NCBI GenBank assembly: GCA_964587165.1
Contig: CAZPKH010000001.1
Span: 87,902 to 151,901, forward strand
Length of the DNA stretch: 64,000 nt
Reading direction: 5' to 3'
Origin: CAZPKH01 sp964587165
GTDB taxonomy: Bacteria > Bacteroidota > Bacteroidia > Bacteroidales > Muribaculaceae
Shown: positions 27,817 to 36,841 of the stretch, in pieces
Layout: each line of letters starts with the position of its first letter
How positions within the stretch are numbered: position 1 is the stretch's first letter
Notes under the pieces: model-generated
Database searches by the model: none
What the model saw: the letters and a program-made list of their open reading frames with translations, nothing else
Told to the model about the DNA's origin: nothing
Position numbers and translations under genes: made by a program

Positions 27817-28878
27817 ATGGATATGAACCGGCAACTGATTATAGCCAACGATGCCTCCCGGGCGCTCAGAGATGTGCTTGACGAGCTTACACCGCAAGGA
27901 GTATATGTGCTGACCGATGAAAACACTGTCGAATGTGCATATCCTCTTGTGCGACAGGCTATCGGTAAGCATCGACTGCTTCTGCCTATCCCCGCGGGCG
28001 ACGACAGTAAGACTCTCGAAACAGTCCGACAGGTGTGGGAGGAGCTCTCCGACTCCGGAGCCACCCGCTCGTCGCTGCTGATCAACTTAGGGGGTGGGGT
28101 AGTGACCGATTTGGGAGGTTTTGCAGCCGCTACATTCAAGCGCGGCATGAGGTTTATAAACGTTCCGACAACTTTACTGTGTGCCATAGATGCGGCGGTG
28201 GGAGGCAAGACCGGGATAAACCTCGACGGTCTTAAAAATCAGATAGGAGTTTTCCGGGAAGCCGAGGCGGTAGTGATATCTCCCGATTTTTATGCCACAC
28301 TTTCAGAACGACAGCTTTTGTCGGGATATGCCGAAGCTATAAAGCATGCTTTTCTCGACTCTGCGGAGCGTGTCGCAGAGGTTCTGGAGGAAAATCCGGC
28401 CGAAATACCTGCGGAAAAATGGCCCGACATTATCGGCGAAAATATCCGCATAAAGCAACGCATCGTTGCTGCCGACCCTACGGAGTCAGGCATCCGAAAA
28501 GCCCTTAATTTAGGACATACAGCCGGGCATGCATTTGAGGAGTTTGCCCTCAGGCATAAGGAGAGCGTGCCTCACGGCTATGCCGTGGCATGGGGACTGG
28601 TGGTAGCGATTGTGTTGTCGCACACGCGATTAGGGTTCAGCTCCAGCCGATTGCATCAACTTGCTCTATACGTCAAGGAGCAGTATGGGGCACCCCCGAT
28701 AGAATGCAAGGATTACGAGGAGCTGCTGGAGCTGATGCGACACGATAAGAAAAATATAAAAGCCGGAGAAATATCGTTCACTCTGCTTTCAGAGATAGGA
28801 GTGCCCGAAATAAACCTGAGCGTAGATCCCGACGACATCTGTATGGCGCTCGATATCACGCGCGATCTGCTCGTGTGA
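27817..28878 (+). CDS. aroB: 3-dehydroquinate synthase
   Basis: 353 residues. Second step of the shikimate pathway: cyclises DAHP to 3-dehydroquinate with NAD and a divalent metal. Seen: NLGGGVVTDLGGFAAATFKRG, TTLLCAIDAAVGGKTGIN, the Lys of EAIKHAF, and metal ligands in NLGHTAGHAFE and HGYAVAWG. Full length. Its stop codon abuts the stop of the convergent TPR gene directly, so the two genes share a TGATCA junction with no terminator between. Confidence 0.96.
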   Translation: MDMNRQLIIANDASRALRDVLDELTPQGVYVLTDENTVECAYPLVRQAIGKHRLLLPIPAGDDSKTLETVRQVWEELSDSGATRSSLLINLGGGVVTDLGGFAAATFKRGMRFINVPTTLLCAIDAAVGGKTGINLDGLKNQIGVFREAEAVVISPDFYATLSERQLLSGYAEAIKHAFLDSAERVAEVLEENPAEIPAEKWPDIIGENIRIKQRIVAADPTESGIRKALNLGHTAGHAFEEFALRHKESVPHGYAVAWGLVVAIVLSHTRLGFSSSRLHQLALYVKEQYGAPPIECKDYEELLELMRHDKKNIKAGEISFTLLSEIGVPEINLSVDPDDICMALDITRDLLV

Positions 28879-30387
28879 TCACTTTGTTGATTTTCGCGTA
28901 TTTGCCAGGTTCTGAGGCAAAAGCAGCGGGTCGTAGTGATCCGGATATGTGCCGGTGCGCATATGTTTCTTGATGTTGCGCAATGTCTCCCGATACCCGA
29001 ACATTCCGATATTATGAAGGAGCTGCCCGTCGATCATCTGTGTCTTAATCACGCTCAGCTCTTCGTCAATGATCCTCAGCGCCAAATCTTCGCCACCAGT
29101 GCGTATCAAACTCATAATCAGCACCAAGGCTGTCACTATATGTGCATCAGTCTGCGGTGCGGAATCTATCCCGGAGGTGGATACCGACAGCGACAGAAGT
29201 TTGTTTTCCAGAATATACTGTGCTGTGCGCGCAGCCTGATTAGTATAATACATCGCCTGGATAAAACTCAGATGTGAGGTCAGACGTATGCCGCCACGCA
29301 TAGCAGCCTCGAGGATAGCGAGCGTACCTTTATAATCACAATGATCAAAATGATCGATTGCCCAGGCTTGCCAGGTATCTGCGGTATGATCGTCGGTAGA
29401 TGCAAAAAAACGATCGAGAGCCGCCTTGGTCTGCTCAGTGCCGGGAGCCCGGGTCACAAGCAGATCGATGGCTCCGCGGTTGGTGGGAAATTTATCTAAA
29501 TATTTGGCGAGCAACGCGCTCCCTTTCTCACTCTGATCCTGTGAGTCGAGAGCTGATATAGCAACATAAAGCGGGAACGAATCAAGCGGCCCCTCCGAGA
29601 AAACCAGATCTTCGATCTGGGCAAGCACCTCGGCGATATCGTCGCCACGCAACAGCCTGAGATTAGCGTTCAGCAGCCTTGACCGTCCGGAATCCGGACT
29701 GATAGCCAGAGCATAATCAATATCCTGACGCGCTTCATCGAATTTTCCGCTCGCAATATGCACCTCGGCCAGCATCTCCCAAAAGTCGATCTCGAAAGGA
29801 TCGATCATAGTGAGCTCTTCGACATACCTTTCAGCAAGATCCACACGATTCTCCTCGCGGGCATACTGAGCCATCTCGTAGAAAAGTACCTGCGGATACG
29901 ATGTGTGCTGCCGGAGGGTATCAATCCGGCTGTTGAGCCAATCATATCCACCTTTTAGCTCCATGGCTGTGGAGAGAAAGCGTATCATCTCCTCGTCGGC
30001 AAGCTCCTTGTGGCGCGACAGAATCCGCTCCAGAGCCTCGAAAACCTCCGAATCAGAAGCACCGTTGTCGTGCATCAGAAGTGTATCGAAGAGCTGGCGC
30101 AGAGCGGCCTTCTCCGATACTTGTGCCGCAGTCTTTACAGCTTTATCGTTCTCGTAATTGTCGTAAAGCAGAAAAGCATGGCGTATCATAAGCGATTCGG
30201 AGTCAGGGTACCGTCGCAGGCCGTAGTCAAGTATCCGCTCCTGCAGCTGCGAGGAAGCATCGTCGTCGCCCGCAATGTCGTAAGCGTCGATCACTTCATA
30301 CTCTTCAAGATCAGGATCGGGAGCCTGACGGTCGAAGTATGCGGCAATGCGTTTGATATTTTCGCGGCGGTTGTCGGATGCTGGCAT
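28879..30387 (-). CDS. Cytoplasmic tetratricopeptide repeat protein
   Basis: 502 residues without a signal peptide or membrane helix. Almost entirely helical with degenerate TPR units, clearest at about residues 195-265 (VDLAERYVEELTMIDPFEIDF; DEARQDIDYALAISPDSGRS). The N-terminus is acidic. No enzymatic motif. It lies 79 bases after glnS in the same direction, separated by a hairpin, so it is probably the last gene of that transcript. Specific function unknown; protein-protein scaffolding is the family expectation. Confidence 0.78.
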   Translation of the reverse strand: MPASDNRRENIKRIAAYFDRQAPDPDLEEYEVIDAYDIAGDDDASSQLQERILDYGLRRYPDSESLMIRHAFLLYDNYENDKAVKTAAQVSEKAALRQLFDTLLMHDNGASDSEVFEALERILSRHKELADEEMIRFLSTAMELKGGYDWLNSRIDTLRQHTSYPQVLFYEMAQYAREENRVDLAERYVEELTMIDPFEIDFWEMLAEVHIASGKFDEARQDIDYALAISPDSGRSRLLNANLRLLRGDDIAEVLAQIEDLVFSEGPLDSFPLYVAISALDSQDQSEKGSALLAKYLDKFPTNRGAIDLLVTRAPGTEQTKAALDRFFASTDDHTADTWQAWAIDHFDHCDYKGTLAILEAAMRGGIRLTSHLSFIQAMYYTNQAARTAQYILENKLLSLSVSTSGIDSAPQTDAHIVTALVLIMSLIRTGGEDLALRIIDEELSVIKTQMIDGQLLHNIGMFGYRETLRNIKKHMRTGTYPDHYDPLLLPQNLANTRKSTK

Positions 30388-30402
30388 TTCTTGATACGTT
30401 TG

Positions 30403-30447
30403 CGCTATACTGCCTCCGCCAGTCTTGGCGGCGAAGACAGTATAGCG
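30403..30447 (-). terminator. Hairpin between glnS and the TPR gene
   Basis: CGCTATACTG (30403-30412) pairs perfectly with CAGTATAGCG (30438-30447), with an inner CCGCC/GGCGG. There is no T run, so it may attenuate or stabilise rather than fully terminate. Confidence 0.45.
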
Positions 30448-30466
30448 ATATGATACTTTATGAGTT

Positions 30467-32179
30467 TTATTTTTTCTGTTCTTTCTCCCAGGAGTCCTTC
30501 AGCGCAATTGTGCGGTTGAATACGGGAGCGTCGTCTGTCGAGTCGTAGTCGGGAGTGAAATAACCGATGCGCTGGAACTGGAAACGTTCGCCGCGGCGAT
30601 TGTTCTCGGCAATAAACGGCTCGATTTTTACCCCTTCGACCACCTCAAGTGATTTGGGATTAAGCATCTCGCGGAAATCTCTGTCGAGGAACGCCGAGGG
30701 ATCTTCGACTTCAAAGAGACGATCGTACAGACGGACTGTTGCGTCGACAGCATGAGCCGCAGATACCCAGTGGAGGGTACCCTTGACCTTGCGGTCGGCA
30801 CCGGGAAGTCCTGAGCGCGAAGAAGGATCGTATGTGGCGTGTATGGCAGTGATATTGCCGTCGGCATCCTTATCGACGCCGGTGCATTTGATGATATAGG
30901 CACCTTTGAGACGTACCTCTTTGTCGGGAGCGAGACGGAAGAATTTCTTCGGCGGACACTCCATAAAATCGTCACGCTCGATATAGAGTTCGCGACCGAA
31001 AGGCATCTGATGCTTGCCTGCCTGCGGATCCTCCGGGTTATTATCCATCTCTACGGTCTCAAACTCGCCCTCCGGATAGTTGTCGATGATAAGTTTCACC
31101 GGGCGTATCACGGCCATGGCACGTGTGGCATGGGCGTTCAGATCCTCGCGCACAGCGTGTTCGAGCAGTGAAATTGAGTTGAGAGCTTCATACTTTGTAT
31201 AGCCGATGCGGTCGATGAAGTTGCGTATCGACTGCGGTGTATAGCCACGACGACGCATACCTGAGATAGTCGGCATGCGTGGATCGTCCCATCCGTCGAC
31301 GAGCCCTTCCTTGACAAGCTGAAGCAGCTTGCGCTTGCTCATAACGGTATAAGTGAGGTTAAGGCGATTGAACTCGATCTGACGAGGGAAATAAGTCTCG
31401 TCGGCGAGCTCTTTTACAAAATACTCGTAGAGCGGACGATGAGGCACAAACTCCAGAGTGCATATCGAATGTGTCACTCCTTCGAAGTAGTCGCTTTGGC
31501 CATGCGCAAAGTCGTACATCGGGTATACTTTCCATGTAGTGCCGGTGCGATGATGCGGATGGTGGATGATACGGTACATTATGGGGTCGCGGAAGTGCAT
31601 GTTGGAGTTGGCCATATCGATTTTGGCGCGAAGCACACGCGTACCGTCAGGAAATTCGCCGGCATTCATCCGTTCAAACAGATCAAGATTCTCCTCTACC
31701 GACCGGTTGCGATACGGGCTTTCGGTACCGGGAGTAGTGGGGGTGCCTTTCTGTGCGGCAATCTGCTCTGATGTCTGGTCGTCGACGTAAGCCTTACCTT
31801 CCTTTATCATTCTGATGGCCAGATCATACAGCTGCTGGAAATAGTCGGAAGCATAATACTCACGGTCGCCCCAGTCAAACCCGAGCCAATGAATATCCTC
31901 GCGTATGGAGTCGACGTACTCCACATCCTCTTTCACAGGATTGGTGTCGTCAAAGCGCAAGTTGCAGGTACCGCCGAATTTCTCTGCCACACCGAAGTCC
32001 ATACATATAGCCTTGGCGTGTCCGATATGCAGATAGCCGTTAGGCTCAGGCGGAAATCGAGTATTGAGGCGACCGCCATTCTTGCCGGCTTTCAGATCGT
32101 CGGCCACTATCTGCTCTACGAAGTTGAGCCCCTTGGCACTCTCTTCGGCTTCGGGTGTGGTGATGGTTTTCTCTTCCAT
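30467..32179 (-). CDS. glnS: Glutaminyl-tRNA synthetase
   Basis: 570 residues, class I synthetase. Seen: PPEPNGYLHIGHAKAI (HIGH motif), the catalytic-core DDTNP segment, VMSKRKL (KMSKS motif) and a C-terminal beta-barrel anticodon-binding region. Presence of GlnRS means glutaminyl-tRNA is charged directly. It lies 14 bases downstream of ddl on the same strand, an unusual neighbour for a wall enzyme, probably a simple shared transcript. Confidence 0.97.
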   Translation of the reverse strand: MEEKTITTPEAEESAKGLNFVEQIVADDLKAGKNGGRLNTRFPPEPNGYLHIGHAKAICMDFGVAEKFGGTCNLRFDDTNPVKEDVEYVDSIREDIHWLGFDWGDREYYASDYFQQLYDLAIRMIKEGKAYVDDQTSEQIAAQKGTPTTPGTESPYRNRSVEENLDLFERMNAGEFPDGTRVLRAKIDMANSNMHFRDPIMYRIIHHPHHRTGTTWKVYPMYDFAHGQSDYFEGVTHSICTLEFVPHRPLYEYFVKELADETYFPRQIEFNRLNLTYTVMSKRKLLQLVKEGLVDGWDDPRMPTISGMRRRGYTPQSIRNFIDRIGYTKYEALNSISLLEHAVREDLNAHATRAMAVIRPVKLIIDNYPEGEFETVEMDNNPEDPQAGKHQMPFGRELYIERDDFMECPPKKFFRLAPDKEVRLKGAYIIKCTGVDKDADGNITAIHATYDPSSRSGLPGADRKVKGTLHWVSAAHAVDATVRLYDRLFEVEDPSAFLDRDFREMLNPKSLEVVEGVKIEPFIAENNRRGERFQFQRIGYFTPDYDSTDDAPVFNRTIALKDSWEKEQKK

Positions 32180-32193
32180 ATATCTTATTGTTT

Positions 32194-33378
32194 TTACTTC
32201 TTAATCCCTTTTATACCGCCTTTTACACCGCCTCCCATAGCGAAGATATTCTGATCGTAGCTCACTGTCTTACGGCTGCGGCGGCGATTGCGGTCGAGTG
32301 CAAGTTTCACGAGTCTGTCCATCAGCTGAGTGAAGGTGATGCCGGTAGCCTCCCACAGATAGAACGACAGAGAGCCCGGTATGGTGTTGATTTCGTTTAC
32401 GTATATGTTGCCGTTGTCGGCATCGATAATCACGTCGACGCGGCTCACTCCGTGGCATGAAAGTACACGGAATGTCTCGCCGGCGAGATAGCGGATACGG
32501 TCGGACACTTCGACGGGAAGATCGGCAGGTATACGTTTCTGCGATGCCTGCATACCCTTGGCACCTTTCGAGCCTCCCATATATTTATCCTCGTAGCTCA
32601 GTATCTCGCCCGACTTGATGGGCTCTTCGCAAACCGATGTCTGATAATCGTCGCAGTCGCCGAGCACAGAGCAGTTCACTTCGTGAAGATTGTCGACCAT
32701 ATGCTCTACTATGATGCGGTCAGAGTACTGCTCGGCATTCTCTATGCGGCTTATCAGCTCCTGTCGGTCGGCAGCTCGTCCGATACCAACCGACGAACCG
32801 AGATTGGCCGGCTTCACGATCACCGGATAGCCGAGCTTTTCCTCAATACGGGCTATCACCTCGTCGCGCTTGGCAAAATACTCGCGGTCGGTGAACCAAA
32901 CATAGTCGACCACCGGAATATCGCACGCCTGAAGTATCATCTTCATCGTGATCTTGTCCATACCGTTGGCCGACGAGAGCACATCGCATCCGGCAAAAGG
33001 AATGCCGATGCTTTCTATAATACCCTGAAAAGTGCCGTCCTCTCCGTTTGAGCCATGGAGCACCGGGATCACCACATCAAGACGTGCAGCTATATTTGAA
33101 CCGAACATCTTTTTCTTTGTGGTGTAAAGATTGTGGTCGCCGTAGGCGGTTTCCATATATACGGGGGTGCATTTGGCAAGGAGCGCGGGAATATCGCGGT
33201 AATTCTTTATGTCGAGCAGGGCATCGCCTGTATACCAGCGGCCCTGTTTGGAGATGTATACCGGGGTCACGTCGTATTTATCGCGATCAATGGCATTCAT
33301 AGCCTGCGAGGCCGAGATGACAGAGATCTCATGCTCGGTGGAACGTCCGCCGAAGAATACTCCGATGTTGGTTTTCAT
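32194..33378 (-). CDS. ddl: D-alanine--D-alanine ligase family ATP-grasp enzyme
   Basis: 394 residues, longer than usual. Joins two D-amino acids for the peptidoglycan stem. Seen: FGGRSTEHEISVISA, VLHGSNGEDG, the ATP-grasp NLGSSVGIG, and the metal-binding end VNEINTIPGSL. The omega loop is atypical: SYEDKYMGGSKGAKGMQ, with the Tyr-Lys-Tyr typical of D-Ala-adding enzymes but a Gly-rich insertion. VanA-type D-lactate specificity is not supported. A basic, Gly-rich tail of about 30 residues ends the protein. It lies 27 bases after the membrane Mur ligase and 14 before glnS. Ligase family firm; exact substrates uncertain. Confidence 0.85.
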   Translation of the reverse strand: MKTNIGVFFGGRSTEHEISVISASQAMNAIDRDKYDVTPVYISKQGRWYTGDALLDIKNYRDIPALLAKCTPVYMETAYGDHNLYTTKKKMFGSNIAARLDVVIPVLHGSNGEDGTFQGIIESIGIPFAGCDVLSSANGMDKITMKMILQACDIPVVDYVWFTDREYFAKRDEVIARIEEKLGYPVIVKPANLGSSVGIGRAADRQELISRIENAEQYSDRIIVEHMVDNLHEVNCSVLGDCDDYQTSVCEEPIKSGEILSYEDKYMGGSKGAKGMQASQKRIPADLPVEVSDRIRYLAGETFRVLSCHGVSRVDVIIDADNGNIYVNEINTIPGSLSFYLWEATGITFTQLMDRLVKLALDRNRRRSRKTVSYDQNIFAMGGGVKGGIKGIKK

Positions 33379-33405
33379 TGCTATTATATCGTTTGATGTT
33401 GTTGT

Positions 33406-34992
33406 TTACTTGAAGGTGTCGGGCAGGTCGTTTTCGTAAAGCACCGTATCGCCTCTACGTGCCATGGCAGAGAGGAGCCGTTGAGCTTCTGCGAAAGAGT
33501 CGACGACGTGAATGTCCGGATCGTCGGGACGGCTTTCGTATATTCCGGTCATTATTGCGTCGCGGTTGTAATGACCTACGATGATAGCCACATCAACACT
33601 TTTTGCGATGTTTCGCCCCAGCTCTGTGTTAAGCTCCGCCTGGCGATCACCGAGCTCTATCATGCCGGGGGTTATGACGATACGCCGGCCTCCGGTCATC
33701 GAAGCAAGCACGTCGAGTGCCATGCGCGAGCCGTGAGGATTTGAGTTGAAAGCATCGTCGATGATTGTCAGGCCTCCGGGCGTACGCTTCACATTGAGGC
33801 GATGCTCCACCTGTTCGATACGCTCCACGGCATATCGGATCTTTTCGTCAGGCACACCTAAACGGCGCGCAACCGTGACAGCAGCAAGGAGGTTGGATAT
33901 ATTGCACTCGCCCACAAGACGCGTATGCAGAGTCAGATCAGGGCCGCAACCGGTCACAGTGAATGTAGTGCCGTCGGCTGTTGTAGTAATATCTTTTGCC
34001 GACACCTTGGCGTGAGCTTCCGGCGTTAAACCGTAGCGCACGGTCTCTACATTGTCGACTTGTCGGTTTGCCACATAAGGGAAATCATTGTTTACCACCG
34101 CCAGACCGTCGGCAGGGAGAGCATCGGCAAGTTCAAATTTAGTGGACTGCACGCACTCTATAGTCTTGAACGACTCCAAATGTTGCTCGCCTACAGCCGT
34201 GATAATACCAACCGTTGGGCGAACAAGGTCGCATATCTCCTTGATGTCACCGGGCTGTTTGGCACCCATCTCACAGATGAAAACCTCATTGTAGGGCTTC
34301 ATATGCTCGCGCACTGTCCGAATGACACCCATGGTGGTGTTGAAACTACCCGGAGTCATGAGAGTATCGAAATGCTCCGATAGGATGCGGTGCAGATAAT
34401 GTTTGGTCGAAGTTTTACCGTACGAACCGGTGATACCTATCACTTTGAGGCCGGGCATCTCTTTAAGGATTCGGGCGGCATCATCATAATATTTACGGTT
34501 GATCCGCGCTTCCACAGGCCTGAGAAGCCAAGCGGCGGAAAGAAGAAGGTAGTGAGAAATAACAAACGATGTGCCGAGACCGATAAGAAAAGCCATGATC
34601 GGATCGGTAAAGGCCACCACACACGCCCCGAGAAGGAGCATCTCCAACAGAGTGGAGACAAGCATCAGGCGCCATGCACGCCGAGTCATAACAAGGGGCT
34701 TCTTGTACTTGGCGCGTTTTAATTTCAGAGCGATAAATGCTCCGGCCACGAGTGCGGGCCATCCGCACCACATCCAGTCGGCACGCAGGAAAAGTGTCAG
34801 AAATACAAGCACGAGAAGTACCAGACGCGGCAGCGACGTACTCTCGCCGGCCGACCGAAGCCAACGCATATAGCGCTCCGGGCGGTATGAGTTCTGCTGA
34901 AACATCTGCAGATCGCGCATCAGCTCAAGACTGACACATGCCACCAGGGCAACCACTGCGAGCAGGCAGACTATCAAATTTACGGTATACAT
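33406..34992 (-). CDS. Membrane-embedded MurF-like Mur ligase
   Basis: 528 residues. The first 160 residues form about five membrane helices (roughly 4-24, 55-70, 74-90, 108-127, 133-157) and replace the normal MurF N-terminal UDP-binding domain. Then follows a Mur ligase core: ATP loop GITGSYGKTS (186-195), MGAKQPGDIKEICDLVRPTVG, a carbamylated-Lys-type region, and the C-terminal domain with IIDDAFNSNPHGS, the MurF-type signature. It would ligate an amino acid or dipeptide to a precursor at the membrane. It forms an apparent operon with an upstream hydrolase and downstream Ddl-type ligase. True MurF activity is uncertain because the substrate-binding domain differs. Confidence 0.8.
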   Translation of the reverse strand: MYTVNLIVCLLAVVALVACVSLELMRDLQMFQQNSYRPERYMRWLRSAGESTSLPRLVLLVLVFLTLFLRADWMWCGWPALVAGAFIALKLKRAKYKKPLVMTRRAWRLMLVSTLLEMLLLGACVVAFTDPIMAFLIGLGTSFVISHYLLLSAAWLLRPVEARINRKYYDDAARILKEMPGLKVIGITGSYGKTSTKHYLHRILSEHFDTLMTPGSFNTTMGVIRTVREHMKPYNEVFICEMGAKQPGDIKEICDLVRPTVGIITAVGEQHLESFKTIECVQSTKFELADALPADGLAVVNNDFPYVANRQVDNVETVRYGLTPEAHAKVSAKDITTTADGTTFTVTGCGPDLTLHTRLVGECNISNLLAAVTVARRLGVPDEKIRYAVERIEQVEHRLNVKRTPGGLTIIDDAFNSNPHGSRMALDVLASMTGGRRIVITPGMIELGDRQAELNTELGRNIAKSVDVAIIVGHYNRDAIMTGIYESRPDDPDIHVVDSFAEAQRLLSAMARRGDTVLYENDLPDTFK

Positions 34993-35028
34993 TATCTCGA
35001 ATAGTGATATGTGCTTGTTGGATATTTT

Positions 35029-35802
35029 CTATTTCAGAAATGAGGTGAGGGCAGCCGAGAATCCGGCAAGGTTGTCGAGAAAAGAGTAATGCCCGGCTTC
35101 GGCAAACGAGACAAGGCCGGCCTCCGGGATCAGGCGCTCCATCTTGCGTGCGTCGGAAATCGGAGTAGCTGTATCTTTCTCTCCCCATATCAGCAGGGTA
35201 GGAGCTTTTATCTTTGGGAGACAATCTGTCAGATCTTCGTTTACCACACGGCTCATTATGGCGCGCATCTGAGCCGACGACTGTCTGTAGTCGGCAGAAC
35301 CGAAGAGGCGACGCAGCCGGTTTACAGGCTCTTCAGAGCGTTTCTTCCCCAAAAGCAGTTCAAGTGCACGTCGCAGGGTCTTGTATGTAGATTGCTTCAA
35401 TACTTTTTTCAGTTTGGGACGAGGCTTAATGCCGGCGGCATCGACCAACACAAGTTTGGAGACATCACGCCGCGATGCGTACAGAATGCCTACACGGCCA
35501 CCGAAAGAGTGACCGATCAGGGTTGGCGCTGTTATACCTTCCGCATCCACAAGAGCTTCTATTGCACGGGTATACTCGTCGACACCCCACACATCGGTCG
35601 GCTCCGGTGACATGCCGAATCCCGGGAAATCCACATTATACACCCTGTGATTGCGAGCAGCTATGTCGGCAACCGATACGATAGTCGACGAGTTGCATCC
35701 CCAACCATGCATCACCACCACAGGTGATCCATCGGCCGGACCGCTGACACTGTAATACATCCGTGTACCTCCGTAATCCACGTGCCTCACTTCGTTGCTC
35801 AT
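35029..35802 (-). CDS. Alpha/beta-fold hydrolase
   Basis: 257 residues, no signal peptide. Catalytic triad visible: Ser in GHSFGG (about residue 98), Asp in WGEKDTATP and His in AEAGHYSFLD. Oxyanion-side motif MHGWGCNS near the N-terminus. Related to the broad family of esterases, C-C hydrolases and haloperoxidases; no substrate can be named. It is the first gene of the transcript that continues with the membrane Mur ligase, 36 bases downstream, which suggests a link to wall precursors such as hydrolysing an ester or amide made by the ligases. That link is inference. Confidence 0.85.
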   Translation of the reverse strand: MSNEVRHVDYGGTRMYYSVSGPADGSPVVVMHGWGCNSSTIVSVADIAARNHRVYNVDFPGFGMSPEPTDVWGVDEYTRAIEALVDAEGITAPTLIGHSFGGRVGILYASRRDVSKLVLVDAAGIKPRPKLKKVLKQSTYKTLRRALELLLGKKRSEEPVNRLRRLFGSADYRQSSAQMRAIMSRVVNEDLTDCLPKIKAPTLLIWGEKDTATPISDARKMERLIPEAGLVSFAEAGHYSFLDNLAGFSAALTSFLK

Positions 35803-35825
35803 CGTCTTTGCTCTTTATTAATATG

Positions 35826-35854
35826 CAAAGTTAGGTAATTATCACCACATACAA
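35826..35854 (-). promoter_or_regulatory. Promoter of the hydrolase-Mur ligase-ddl-glnS transcript
   Basis: Minus-strand TTG, 18 bases, then TAACTTTG (35826-35833), ending 24 bases before the hydrolase ATG. Confidence 0.6.
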
Positions 35855-35872
35855 AAACCGACAGCGGTAATT

Positions 35873-36841
35873 TCATTCGAAATATGCCGGATGTTGCCTG
35901 AATGTTACAGCACCGGAATAGGGCAGATGTGTCGAGGAGTCAACAAGCCGTACGGCGTGGCTGAGTATCTTTGGAGTAGCATCCGGCGAAGACGGGTCGA
36001 GCGAGCTGCGATACACACGCCCCGATGCGTGGATAAACCAACCGTCGCCCTGATAAACTCCGACATGGTTTATGCGGCCCGTTTCAGGATTGGTGAACAT
36101 CAGAAGGTCGCCTGCCATAAGATGTTTATCATAATCGACTGAGGCGCAATCCGACAAGTCAATACGTTGACCCACAGCGGCCTGCTCGGAGGCGTTGCGC
36201 GGCAGCAGGATATGGGCTGCATCTTGATATAGAAGCTTGGAGTACCCCGAACAATCTATCATCTTCGTCGACATGCCCCCCCACAGATAAGGAGTGCCGG
36301 TCATCGAGGCTGCAAAGCGAAGAAGCCGCTCCATATCGGCCACAGTGTCAGATGCCCACACCGCAAAGTCGGCTGTCAGTTCGGCCGGTGCGACACCTCT
36401 TCGGCCATCGGGCATACGCAATGACTTGAACCCGGCCGGAGCTGCAAGAGTGTCAAGCTCAAGGATACAACCGTTTACAATGTCCGACACACGCTCGCCG
36501 GTCGATGGATCGATGAGATAAAACTGATCAAACGATGTTGCGATCTGTCGTTGAGCTGACCGCCATAGACGCATCGCGTCGGCGGACATCGGAACAAATC
36601 CGCTTTCATTTATCCATGCTTCATACCCGTCGGGGGTTGTGGCAAGCCACCACTCCCCGCGACGATCAGACAGGCGCAACGGTGTGCCCATCAGAGCCTG
36701 AGTTTCCAGCTCAGCTCCTTGACGGGGCTCAGCTCGAAGAGTGGCTACTGAGATTGATACAAGTCCATATTCTACAGGCGATTGGGCTACCACAGCGATG
36801 GCAGCCCAAAAATAAGCTATAACGGCGAATATACGCTTCAT
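35873..36841 (-). CDS. Secreted NlpC/P60 peptidoglycan endopeptidase with SH3 domains
   Basis: 322 residues with a signal peptide (MKRIFAVIAYFWAAIAVVAQS). Two SH3-like regions (about 25-160: GLVSISVATLRAEPRQGAE; EWWLATTPDGYEAWI) precede a C-terminal NlpC/P60 domain with Cys in IDCSGYSK, His in INHVGVY and a third polar His in FIHASG. It resembles Bacteroides gamma-D-glutamyl-L-diamino acid endopeptidases that trim wall peptides during recycling. Its ATG overlaps the glmM stop by four bases, so it is the last gene of the DHH-DUF4827-glmM operon. Confidence 0.88.
   Translation of the reverse strand: MKRIFAVIAYFWAAIAVVAQSPVEYGLVSISVATLRAEPRQGAELETQALMGTPLRLSDRRGEWWLATTPDGYEAWINESGFVPMSADAMRLWRSAQRQIATSFDQFYLIDPSTGERVSDIVNGCILELDTLAAPAGFKSLRMPDGRRGVAPAELTADFAVWASDTVADMERLLRFAASMTGTPYLWGGMSTKMIDCSGYSKLLYQDAAHILLPRNASEQAAVGQRIDLSDCASVDYDKHLMAGDLLMFTNPETGRINHVGVYQGDGWFIHASGRVYRSSLDPSSPDATPKILSHAVRLVDSSTHLPYSGAVTFRQHPAYFE

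Noticed and set aside
28862..28895. Terminator between aroB and the convergent TPR gene
   Set aside because: The stop codons abut with no space and no stem-loop was found around the junction.
32194..33378. VanA-type D-Ala-D-Lac ligase (glycopeptide resistance)
   Set aside because: The omega loop keeps Tyr-Glu-Asp-Lys-Tyr as in D-Ala-adding enzymes, and no vanH, vanX or two-component genes are near.
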